From: Oasisia sp. SBJ-2009
Lineage: Eukaryota; Annelida; Polychaeta; Sabellida; Siboglinidae
Direction of reading: 5' to 3'
DNA length: 64,000 bases
Assembly (NCBI GenBank): GCA_964017155.1
Contig: OZ024865.1
Span: forward strand, 42,079,120-42,143,119
Below the pieces are notes generated by a model. The model ran no database searches and had not been told where the DNA came from. It worked only from the letters and a program-made list of their open reading frames with translations. Made by a program: the position numbers and the translations under genes. This document shows positions 15,801 to 28,100 of the stretch, piece after piece (the stretch's first letter is position 1; each line of letters begins with the position of its first letter).

Positions 15801-18800
15801 TCCAACTTGACTACCATCAAGAGTATAAAGATCCAACTTGACTATCATCAAGAGTATAAAGATCCAACTTGACTACCATCAAGAGTACCAAGGTCCAACC
15901 TGACTACCATCAAGAGTATAAAGATCCAACTTGACTACCATCAAGAGTATCAAGATCCAACTTGAATACCATCAAGACTATATAGATCCAATGTGACTAC
16001 CATCAAGAGTATAAAGATCCAACTTGACTACCATCAAGAGTATATAGATCCAACGTGACTACCATCAAGAGTATCAAGATCCAACTTGACTACCATCAAG
16101 AGTATATAGATCCAACGTTACTACCATCAAGAGTATAAAGCCTGCTTTTTGTAGGTTTGCATTAAACAAATCTATGCCAACACAGATGGCTAATGAGTTA
16201 CATAAAAATGTATATTTTACATTTAAATTTTAATTATATCATAATCTGTATTAGTTTAGACATACATAGTCTTCCATAAAACAATATATGTATAGACAAA
16301 TAAAATACAATTGTGTGACATAATTGTGAATATAAAATCTATAATTATAAAATTATAAATAAATAAAATGAGACCAAAACTGCTAACAGATCTACAGCAT
16401 CTTGATTCTTTAAGACTTCTTCTCACATTGGCTCCTCTAAAATGAGTTATTTGAGCAGTTCCCACCCACAGGTGAACAACTGAACATTATGAGTATCCAC
16501 CATTTTATCTTTTAAAAATTGATTCTATTCACACATTAACATGCCTGGTATGAACCAAATGGTTGATAATTGTATCTCCTTAAAAATTCAAAATATTGCT
16601 AAAAAATGGAATGTTATGCTATTCAACATTACCTTGTTCCATATGAACCAGATTATACATTTATTCTACATTCTTATGCACTCCTGGGATTATGATACTT
16701 AAAGGTAAGTTTTTATAAAGCGCAGTATCCAATCCTCAGGACTGCTCAAAGCACTTTACACTTTAGTTCCCTAACAGACCTGTTCACTCAAACACCATCT
16801 CAACTTTTCTGGGAACTATCCAGCCACGCTGCAATAAATGCACAAAGGCTGCTCGTACAAATACCCACCACTATCTATAGCCAGGTACTCATTTATACAG
16901 CTAAATGAACTGGAGAAATGAAGACTGATAAAACATGCCCAAGTTTTAACCCTGCAGCACAGGATACGAACCCAGGGTATCTAAGCCGAGAGTCCAAAGC
17001 TCTACCCCGGAGCCATTGCGCTCTACATCAACGGGTTCCTACAACAGTTCTGTACTCACCATCACCTGTGCGTCGAGGGCTGCCTTCAGTTGCTCCGAGA
17101 GACTGCGACATTTCTCCTCCAAGGTCTCTATCTCGCGGTCTCTCACCAGCATGGTCTTGGCGTGTTCTGCCAACAGTCTCGCTCGCTGCTTCACAAACGT
17201 CTGCTTCATGGCCTCTGTCGACTGCTCCTTCGCTTTCTGCAGATAAGCAATATCATCTTGAATGTGTTGTTCATGGCTCCAAGAATGGTTTATTGTAGTA
17301 TAATTAACTTACTTTGGAGCTTATTGTAGAAGATGAGTACGACGTTTTGACCCGTCATCTACGGGCCTTGTTCACCTACTGGTGTCACGTGTGTTGCCTC
17401 AGATATATACATCAAACAAAGAGCCCCTACCATGAACAGAGACCAGGGATACCATCTACCTGCCATCTACAACCAAATTATCCCACCAAACTCTGAGGCA
17501 ACACACGTGACACCAGTACGTGAACAAGGTCCATAGCTGATGGATCGAAACGTCGTACTCATCTTCGACATTAAGCTCCAAAGTAAGTTCATTATACTAC
17601 AATAAGCAATATCATCTTGAATAATAGAACGTTTAACCAACTTACTCAGTTAATCTGCAGCATTTCCCTGTTATTCTAGGACCTTTAGATCATCCATTTC
17701 TAAACTACTTTCTGTTCTTAAAACTAAGCTTAACATTAACAAATGTGCTTTTTCTGTGGCTATGTCAATAATCTGAAAACAACTCCATATTACAATTAAA
17801 CTTTTAGTAAAAAAACATATTTCTCTGAAATTGTACCCTAAAATGTGGGCGATCCCATGTTTCAATGATGAATCTTACATATCCCCTATTATGATCATGC
17901 CTAATGATCTTGTTTTTTGCACCCCTGAGCTTGACTATTCAAGGATGATAGGCACTATAGAAGTATTACAATTAGTGTTATCAACAATGAAATGAACACA
18001 TGTACGACACAATCTATACATGAGAAACTCAATGTGATAAGTGACAGTTTCAAATGACATAATAAATAAAAAACATTTCAGGCTAATTAAAAATATGTGT
18101 TTGGGTGAATGTGGTGGAATGGAGCCATTACACCAGGATTAATAAAATATATTCCTTAAAGTTATCCTGAACTGTTTTTATTTAATATGTCAGGCTTTTA
18201 GCCTGACAATAACACTGCTACATTGAGCACAAACTTGACTTGGAAAACGTTATGTTGATGGCGCCATCTAGTGATTAACACAGAAATTACATCATCAGTT
18301 CCAAGATAATGCTAGAGTTTCAGCCATAGGACACTGCAATGGTCGATAAATAAGTATTTGTTGCCTCCAAATTGTTTTTTTAATGCACATTTATAGTGAG
18401 TCACTATCATGTCATTATGTCTCATCTTTCAAATAAAAGCAAAATATAATGTTTCTGCAATGATTCTGTAAGACTAATGCCCATGTTATACAATCTTTGC
18501 CATAACCATTAAATAATTATGACTAGAATTTAAAGTAATTAGTATAAGAATAACATGCACTTAGACGTCTTCATTACTGTAAATACAACTCAGTTTATTG
18601 TTGCTGAAGATAATCTAGACTTGTTTGATTCAATAATTTTCTTTTATTAACCGCAGTGAAAACAAAACAATTCATATCACACAAAATGTCAGCATAACAT
18701 CAAAGTTAAAGTTATATGTTAAAAATGTTCACTGGTTAATTGAAAGAGTAAGTGTCCCGAATATTGGACAGTGCCATCAGCCAGACATCTTGTCTTTAAA

Positions 18801-20205
18801 AATGAATAAAATTACATAAGAAGAAGTGGCGCCACCTGGTGTCAAGTTTAGCATCACCTTTTTAATTCTATGATAATTCCGTTCCTTAATATAGCGTTTT
18901 TTAATTACCTAAATGCCAGTCAAAGCGCTTCAAATTAATATTGAGTAAATCTCAAATATAAATTAGTTAAATACATCAGGTAAGATAAAATAAATAAGCT
19001 AAGTAATAAGTAAATAAGCTAGGAAAAATAATTATTTTTGTTTGTTATCTACCCGCTACTGTTGTCATCTGGTGAAAAATGTTCACGTCTTGGTGATGTC
19101 TCTGACCTGTCCAAATTCCACCAACAATTCAATAATTGGGATCTTTATCCTATTCAGTTTTGTATAACTAAAATTCCCATTGATGTTTTGTATCCAATAT
19201 CAAGGCAAATTTCAATTAAACATGTTTTAATTATAATTTCTGTGGCATACTCACCAGCCAACCTTTAAAAACTATCACAATTGACAGCCTTTTATATCTC
19301 CCTGTGGAAAACATTACTTCAATTGGTTTGTCATTAATGGGTTGACTGAGACAAAGTGTTTGTCTTGGAAAATAATGACATTGCGGATAGAACAGCAACC
19401 AATGTTTTCGTACAGCAATATTTGCTTTGACTTAGGACTCTGATCTCTGAACGACATTTTATAGATGTCATAATCTGCTCATAAAAATGCAGGAAATGAT
19501 CATGAAAAGTGAGAACGACGTTTTTCCACTAAACCTTTGTCCATTTTTATTTTAATGTGGTCCTTTTTGAAATACACAAGAAACTTTAAATGAGAGACAC
19601 CAAAGAAACTGTTTGTGCCAGGAATTGCATCATGTGCCAATTGCAACAAATAGATCGATTTTACAGTGAATATTTATGCTTTAAAAATTACAAAAGCAGA
19701 AAACAATCTACCCAGATTTGTTACGTAGAGCTAGAGATTTTGTCGAATCCCATTCTTATGGCATTTAAATCGCCATTAAAATCACATTTGTATACTAGTT
19801 TAATCAACATATCTTTCAAATACTAATAATATATTTCTGAACTGCATGCCTGTGTCATGTAAACAAATCATTCAATTACACGTAGAAAATCATTGAACAT
19901 TCCCCTTGGCAGAACACAAACTTTACTTTGTGCCACTGATATACCAATGCCCAAGGCAGGCAGTTTTGTGCAATTTCATTCATGGCCCCTGCCAAATCCT
20001 TGAGTTACATGTAACAAGCAAGAACCAGAAACTCATGTTACGCCCACTGCCAATTAGCCTCAAGGAAAACGTCGACAAAATTCTCTCACCAACAGAATCA
20101 ATACTCTGTGAAGGTATACACATTGCTGGATGGCTCAGGGTCATGTGACCAATATTGGTCTGGTAACGACATTTATTATTCTCTGTTTTGGGGGTAGGGT
20201 TAGAG

Positions 20206-20264
<59 letters not shown>

Positions 20265-22159
20265 TACATATTATACATATACATTGACATTTAATGTATT
20301 TATTATTTGTTTTATATGATAGCTAGTACAGATCGATACATTGTACATAAATCTGGAAACAATCTGCTATCCAGTTCACAATTCCCGAATCTATATACTA
20401 TGGATATCAGCATTGAACAAACACATTATTATGGGTAAATATTTTCAAGATAAGAAAGAATAATTGCACCACAAAATGGCCGAATACATCGACGATAAAA
20501 TATTTCGAAATACAGTGCAACTGTACCATAATGGCTTGACATATTTGGACAGTGCATTTTTGCCAACCTAAAATCTATCATATCTTCTCCTCAATGATGT
20601 CATAATACCCAATTTATGACAAGGTTGGCCAGATAAGACAGTATATCAGAACTCAAACACGTCCAAAAATGAATATGTCTGTGAAATATGTTTCTGCAGG
20701 TTACGCTTTAAAACAACCAAGAAATAAGATATTTTATGTCTCTGAACCCAGTCTTTATGTACTCTCATTAAAAAATGACTAGTCTAAAATTGTAGATTAC
20801 ATAATTTAAATTACATATAGCAAACAGTGTGTGGTACCTTAGCTATTTTGAACAAATTATTATATCCAATCCATGGTAAATATGTTTTTTCTTATTGAAT
20901 GGACAGCTAACATCTTGATTCATGTCTTGAAATCATTATTATGGAATTCAGCATTAATAAATATTATCCACAACACGACTACAAACTGTACTTAATGACC
21001 TTTACAGCTATTGTTGACATCATATTTAATACTTGACGATCTTGCGGCTAGGATTTCTGCCAAAATTGCCGATATGGTATCAGATATAATTTTGATATTG
21101 TTATTATTTCTAAATTTGGCAACACAAACTTAGCGTACTCATTCTAGGACTGAGTGACCTTAGTTATGAAAACAGTTCATAAAGTATGCGGTAGCACCAA
21201 ATTTTTCTTTTAAATTAAAAGTACAGTCAAACATCATGCGGGAATATAAACAATGTATAATTTTTTTATTCAGTGCGTCAACAAGTTTTTAATGTTGGTG
21301 ACAACATTTTGCCCAGTTGTCAAATAAAGACCCAAATACCAGAGTACATTCTTATACAAAACAGTATCCATTCCTCAGGACTGCTAAAAGCGCTTTACAC
21401 TTTACTTCCCTGACAGACATATTCAATCAGACACCATCTCAACTTCTCTGGGAAGCATCGAGCCATGCTGCAATTAATGCGCGAAGGCTGCTCGTACACA
21501 TATCCACTACTGTCTATAGCCAGGTACTCAAGCATACAGCTGAGTGAACTGGAACAATGTAGAGTGAAAATATTTGCCCAAGGTTTGACAAGACAGCACA
21601 GGATTTGAACCCGGGTTCTTTTAATCAAGAGTCCGAAGCCCTACCCCTGAGCCATTGTTCTACTTGTACTGAGTGACCATTGAACTACTAGTGAGAAACA
21701 AGTAATTTATTGACTAGTCCAATGACGCAACTTTCCACAGCTGTCAAGTGTGTCCTGATGGGCCATCTAGAGATCAATAAACAACTCACACTAGGTCAAA
21801 GACAACCAACTGATCTATGTTGACTGTGTTCACTCTGTTGACTGTATTCACTGGGTGGTTAGCATAGCTTTATGCAGAGACCCGACCACCCATCATTTGG
21901 ATGGGTGAGACACATTGTGGACGGGTAAAAATATCACTGGATAGGTAGAAAAATGTGGAGTTAAAAACAAAAATGTCTTCACAAATCAGATATGCCTTGA
22001 AAATGGGTGTCACGCCTGTGTTTGTAGTGTATGTAAGGTCATGTATACATGTGTATGCATGACCCAGGTTTTTGGGACCAACAGGAAATTTACAAATTTA
22101 AGTTAATTATTACAATTATTTATTGACTATTATTTTACTATGTATTTGCATATTTGAAG

Positions 22160-22199
<40 letters not shown>

Positions 22200-25100
22200 A
22201 TATATTCAAATACACAATATAAATTAAAAGTAATAACAGTCTAGACCCTCATGTATTTATGTATGTGTGTTTACCTTAAACACTCTTTCATTCTTAAATT
22301 AGTTCAACTATTGACATGACCTTGGAACTGACCTTGAGACTGTCCTGGTGCAGTTGTTTCACTTTCTCTTCGAGTCTTCTGGCGATTGATGCGAGTTCTG
22401 CATTGCGTCTCTTCAGCCTTTTTATCTTCTCTTCTGAAGTTTTCTCCTCCTCAACTTTCCTCTTCTGTTCAGTCCATCACAAGAACAAAAGAGAACTATG
22501 ACACATTACAAGATACAAGAAACTTTATTTAACGTCGGTTTACATGTGAATTTGATAACATTTGCTCATCTGAGCTATTTTCCGACAAACAAATGTAAAG
22601 CAACGAGACAGAAAAAGCATACAGAGTATTTAAAATGACAGCAGTAAAACATAAAATATGGGTAATGAGTAACAAATAAATATAATAATACATGCATGTA
22701 TGATAGTAGTTTTTTTATGTGTACATAAAACATGCAAAGTTTATTTGTTAAAATAGATTGAAATAATATATAATTTAAGACATTAGCATAAATATAAATA
22801 AAAATGTAGAGAATATATGATATGTATAGATAAAACTAATATTATTTATTTTAAATAATTTTATTTTAATTTTTTTATTTTTATAATGCAAAATGTTGTC
22901 ATTTTCACAATAATACCGAGACTCGTTTTAGTCAAATGTAGATATCTTGACTACATGGGAAGCATTAAGCAGTGCTGCATTTACCATGCAAAAATACTCC
23001 ACTCACCAGTGTCTGATTCTCACGTTTGAATAACCCCACCCTCTTCTCCAGGGTGTTCACCTGGGTCGTGAGGTCAGCCACCCTCTTGTGCATTTGTCGT
23101 TCCTTCTCTCTGTCTCTTGACTCATGAAGTCGTTGGTGCTTAAACAAAAGATGGTACAATTTAATAAAAATAATAAATTTTGTTTTATTCCAAGTGAAAA
23201 AAACTAAGAAAACCAAAAGTTTTATATAATTTTTTTATAATACGAATATTTACTCATGGAAGTTATCTAAGTTGCCTTAAAATTTAGATTAAAATGTTAT
23301 GCTGTTCACAAACTATGGCATTAATTCAAATATGTGGTGTCTTCATTAGAAAACAAATCTCAGTTATGTGTACATATATTTTCATATTAATACAAAAGGG
23401 TGGGATTTGCTTGAAACATAAAAAGATTTGTTTGTGTTGAACTTTCAAATTGTTTTTAAACAAGTCAAATTTGACTGAAATATATAAATAAATCTATAAA
23501 AAGACAAGGTAAAAAAGTCACTTTACATTAACTACAATAATCATTGGCTGTTAATAAATTATCAAAGTAATGCTTATTTACAGAACTGTAATATAACTGT
23601 AATATATGTTTAGTTTTATTTATGTAACATGTAACACAACATATTTCACTCTCTCACATCAAAGGCCAGTGAAAATTCCAGCCCCCAAAACAGAACAACT
23701 CAACAGGTTGCCTATGTACATATGCTAATGATATGCGCATATAAAACAGCAAGCTTCTACTGCAGTGAAAGCAACATGCCCCCTGGCTTTATGCCCCCTA
23801 GTCTGTGGGGATCATGTATCAGTTAGTTTGTCAAAGTGGAACAGTCACAACTCACAACACAGAGATCTATCACACACAGGTCTGTGAACTACAAAGACCT
23901 GTTTATTGCTATTTTTCCATTCTGACATTTATCATTACAATGTGTGTGAACACAGGTGCAAACTGAATGAAAAATGGGGCTACCACAATTCAATTTATTT
24001 ATTCTCTCATGTCATTTGAAATTCAGAGAATCAAGTGTTTCTATATATTTCAGATATCTCAAATATGAGATTTGAGCAAGTTTTTATGTAGCTTTGGACA
24101 AAGCAATTAACTTATTTTGAACACCCTTTAACCTTTAGAGACACCAGAAAAACAATTAGATTGTTTAACCCTTTAACCTTTAGAGACATCAGAAAAACAA
24201 TTAGATTGTTTAACCCTTTAACCTTTAGAGACATCAGAAAAACAATTAGATTGTTTAACCCTTTAACCTTTAGATACATCAGAAAAACAATTAGATTGTT
24301 TAACTGTTTGAACCTTATCATTTTATTATATAACATGCAGTTTGAAGCAAGCTCACCATTATATGGATGGGTGCAGCTAGATTTGTACATGTATGTAACA
24401 TTTGTACAAGACATTGAAGTTGTACATAGGAAGGTGCTAAATAAATAACTGACTTTTAAATTAAATATGTATTTGTCTGGATGTGTTTACATTTAATGCA
24501 TTTGCATATCTAGAAAAATGTTTTGTCAGTTGATAGTTTTGAGTAGAACTCATGAATTTTAAACATTCCAATACATTCCTAGCAGACAGACTAACAAAAC
24601 CTGTGACATAAGTTACTTGAGGGTATAGAAAAGAAAAATAAGTGTCGTATGTTGTCGAAACTAGCAGACAATTTCAAGCACTCAAAGAAGCAAAAATCTG
24701 CACGTTTTCAGGTGATTATGTTAGCTTTATGCAGATACCAGTCCACCTGTCATTTGGACGGGTAAAAACCCTGTGGACAGGTAGTAATATCAGTGGACAG
24801 GTACAAAATAAGGAGCAAGAAAGGTCTTCAAAAATCAGAGATATTGTTAGTTATGCCTTGAAAATGGGTGTCACATGTGTCTTTGTAGTGTCAACTAAAA
24901 ATATGTCAACTGGTACCAATATTATCCTGCATACAACCCTGGTTCTATAGGGTTATTCTTGATTCACTAACCGAATTCTCAAGATTTGAATATTCATGTG
25001 AATGTACAGTAACAATAGGTTTGCTACACCAAGACAGCGATTTTTCTAGTACAATTGCAGATATATACATTATTGATTTAATGTACTTTTAAAAACTGTC

Positions 25101-28100
25101 CAAAGAACATAATATTATATATGCATATAGAAGCTAAACCCAAACCTCAAAACAAATGCAACAGTATTACTTGTATAACAGAACATATATATTGTAATTT
25201 GTACACATGTATATGATAGTTATCAGGAATTGTCTAGGTCAAACCATGGTCTACTTATAATCAACCCTCAAGCTGTCAAATTAATCGGCAATTACCGGTA
25301 AACATCCTTATACCATTGGCATTCTTTAGCAGTATGTACTGCAAGTGTCTCATGTTTGGAAGTCAAAAGTCACTGCCACGAGAAATATGTTTACAAAACT
25401 GATCCAGGTACGAAGCATTTAAGTATTGATTTTCATCAGGTAATTATGCCTTTGCAGATCAAACATGAAGTGGAGATTGTACACTGCACAAAAGCAAACT
25501 GTATCGCTGTTGTAACGAAATATCTCCGTCATCTAAGATCATATTGGTGATTAGGTTCCTACGTAGCACAGTAGGGTATAAAATCAGGAATTCTGTGACC
25601 TAAAGTTCACAAGATATCCCAGATCTAACACACAGACTGGTCTGTCTAACTCAACACAAACAAAACTGTGACACTGTGGACATTCGACACGGTTGATAGC
25701 TTATTTATTACAAAAACAAAATCTGGTCATTATTATTGCCTCTGTATTTCTAGAACACCTGAACTTTTTAACGTAATAAAAGTAATTTGTGTATGTATTG
25801 ACGTGATTTTAAAATCAACTTAAATATACTATCTACCAGCAGGAAAAATAGAATAATCATATAAAAAAGTCGTGTGGCACAAATGTGTTAAAGGTTTGCT
25901 GTCTTTAAGAAACTAGAAAATTATCAAGATTCCGCCATTCCATATCTGCATCTGACCATTTTATAAATTTACAGGCAGTTTAGTACCAGAATGTAACAAC
26001 ATTATAATTGCTTACCTAAACACTCAAGCACTAAATAATGTGTATTAAATAGTTCAACCAAACAGCAACAATTATTATTACAATGATACCAAGTTGTAAA
26101 AAAATCTTAATGGTTTGTTGACTTTTCACTGACTTAAAATTCAAACCGTGAACAAAGTTTCGAATGGGAATTCAGGCTGATTCAAACTGACAGTCCCTTC
26201 AACATGTTTATTCAAGTCTAAATGGCATTACCTGGGAACATGTTAACACCGAGACACTAATTACCTGGCTACTAACACACACAAGGCATGCATGTGTCTG
26301 TGATCATTCACATGTGACCTGGTGTAGATGAACCATTTGAAAAGCATGTCACCAACACGTTCAGTGCTGTCATCATTTTTGGTAGTACAACTGAATTTCT
26401 GGTAATCCGAGGACTACCAGACTACCACTATTTCAACCCGACACTTTTAAGGTAGCACCTAGACTATCATGCTATAGTAACAACAAACTCATCAATGTGT
26501 CTTATTCACAACACAGTGCCTTTGTAAACAAACTCAAATCAAGTCAAACCACTTGTATCTAATTGACCAGCAACAATCAAATAATTATGAAACGACACTC
26601 AAATAACCCCACCTGAGATACTAATTACCCCGCCCCCTTAGAAGTTAGACACATGCTCTGCACCCCTTCCGCGTACACCCCGGCATGACAAACCTCACTC
26701 ACTCTGGTACAAGTGACCTCCGGTGACATCGATCCTGACCAAATTGGCCTCTCGTCCAGCCTGTTAACTGACCGTTCCGCATGACCGACCCATCCCCCTG
26801 TCTGTAGGCTGGGCCGGCGCTCCCTCTCCCTCTCCCTCTCGACCTGCATGTTTCAATCCCCTCTCCCACGGCGTCAAACACACGCCGCCATCATGCCTAG
26901 TTCCCACAGGGTTGGCCGCCGTTATAAATAGCTCCGTCGTGTACGCACACAAACGCCCGCATTCCTCGGAGCTGGTGATGTCACTCGTGGTCGGTGAAGC
27001 GTGACCGGGGTGTTTGTTCACTCGTTAGACCGGGCTGTCTTGCTTTTGAAATGAGGCTATTTTCTCGCAGGTGAGTTACAAAGTGGCTTCGTTTAGAGTC
27101 AGTCCTGCGCCGTGTAAAAGATGCTGGTGTTGTATGTTGAGTATGTCTTTAAAGTAGCATAGGAATGGTGACAGTTAATTCACAATATGTTAGCTTGTCC
27201 TGGTTCAGTTCACAGTGTTACCTAATATGACAGCAACATCCGTTGTCACTTGTCACCCATATTTAGTGTGTCATACTCTTACAGGTTTAGTGGAACTTCT
27301 GTTGAATTAAACAGAAGTATGATAAGTAATTACAAACTGTATAGTATCTCAACTGTAGTATGTGTGAAATTATCATGAAACATTTTATTAATGTACATTA
27401 GCTTTGTCTTCACCCTACCATGACACCCCCTGGCGGGCAACACACAAACCAACCAGCTACTATATCAAAACAAATACAAGAAAAAAACTGAACTGTCAAA
27501 AGCAAGCCTTTGTTGATATTAAGCAATTTATACAAGCCAAATATCTTCAAGCTTCAAAGTTCAATTCGGTAAACCTATAGAGAGAGTCTGAGACACTGGA
27601 TATTTTGTTCATTTATAATTTATATTGACATAAAAAATAAAGTATAAACAAATGATTGGAAACGTCCTAGTCTTTCTACCAACAGCAGCAAGAGATTACA
27701 ATACAACGTTTTGCAAATGTTCATTGTATTTTTACTAGCTGCTGAAAGTTGTATTTTATGTCCATTACACAGGATTATGATGATAAACTGCTCCAAACAC
27801 AGTTGGCCGGCACATAGAATTAACAAATGGTGTGTCATAAATCTAAGTTTGCAGCACACAATCCCCAAGGCACAAGCTGCCAAACAATCAATGGTCATTT
27901 ACAAGTCTGTAGAGTGTAAACACTGCCACCTGTGTATGTACAGATTGTTCACAACTGCCAATTGTTCATGGTTGAGCTGTTTGGCATACTTAATAATATT
28001 TATTAAGTAGCAGCACTAATTGTGGCTGAAGATTATAACCTTATCGTGTATGGACCTATAAACGCCACTTCTAGGTACAGTAAACTTCGCATTTATCAGG

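Noticed and set aside
14409..16139. CRISPR-like array
   Set aside because: Units are contiguous 31-bp tandem copies with no unique spacers, in an animal intron.
24112..24448. LKVKGLNNLIVFLMS repeat ORF on minus and its plus-strand twin
   Set aside because: A 45-bp tandem repeat is divisible by three, so all frames without a stop in the unit stay open. There is no start or splice context.
26625..27021. Minus-strand ORFs of 60-85 codons
   Set aside because: Overlapping frames in a GC-richer stretch, Arg/Gly-rich with no domain. The plus-strand TATA/donor pair is the better explanation.
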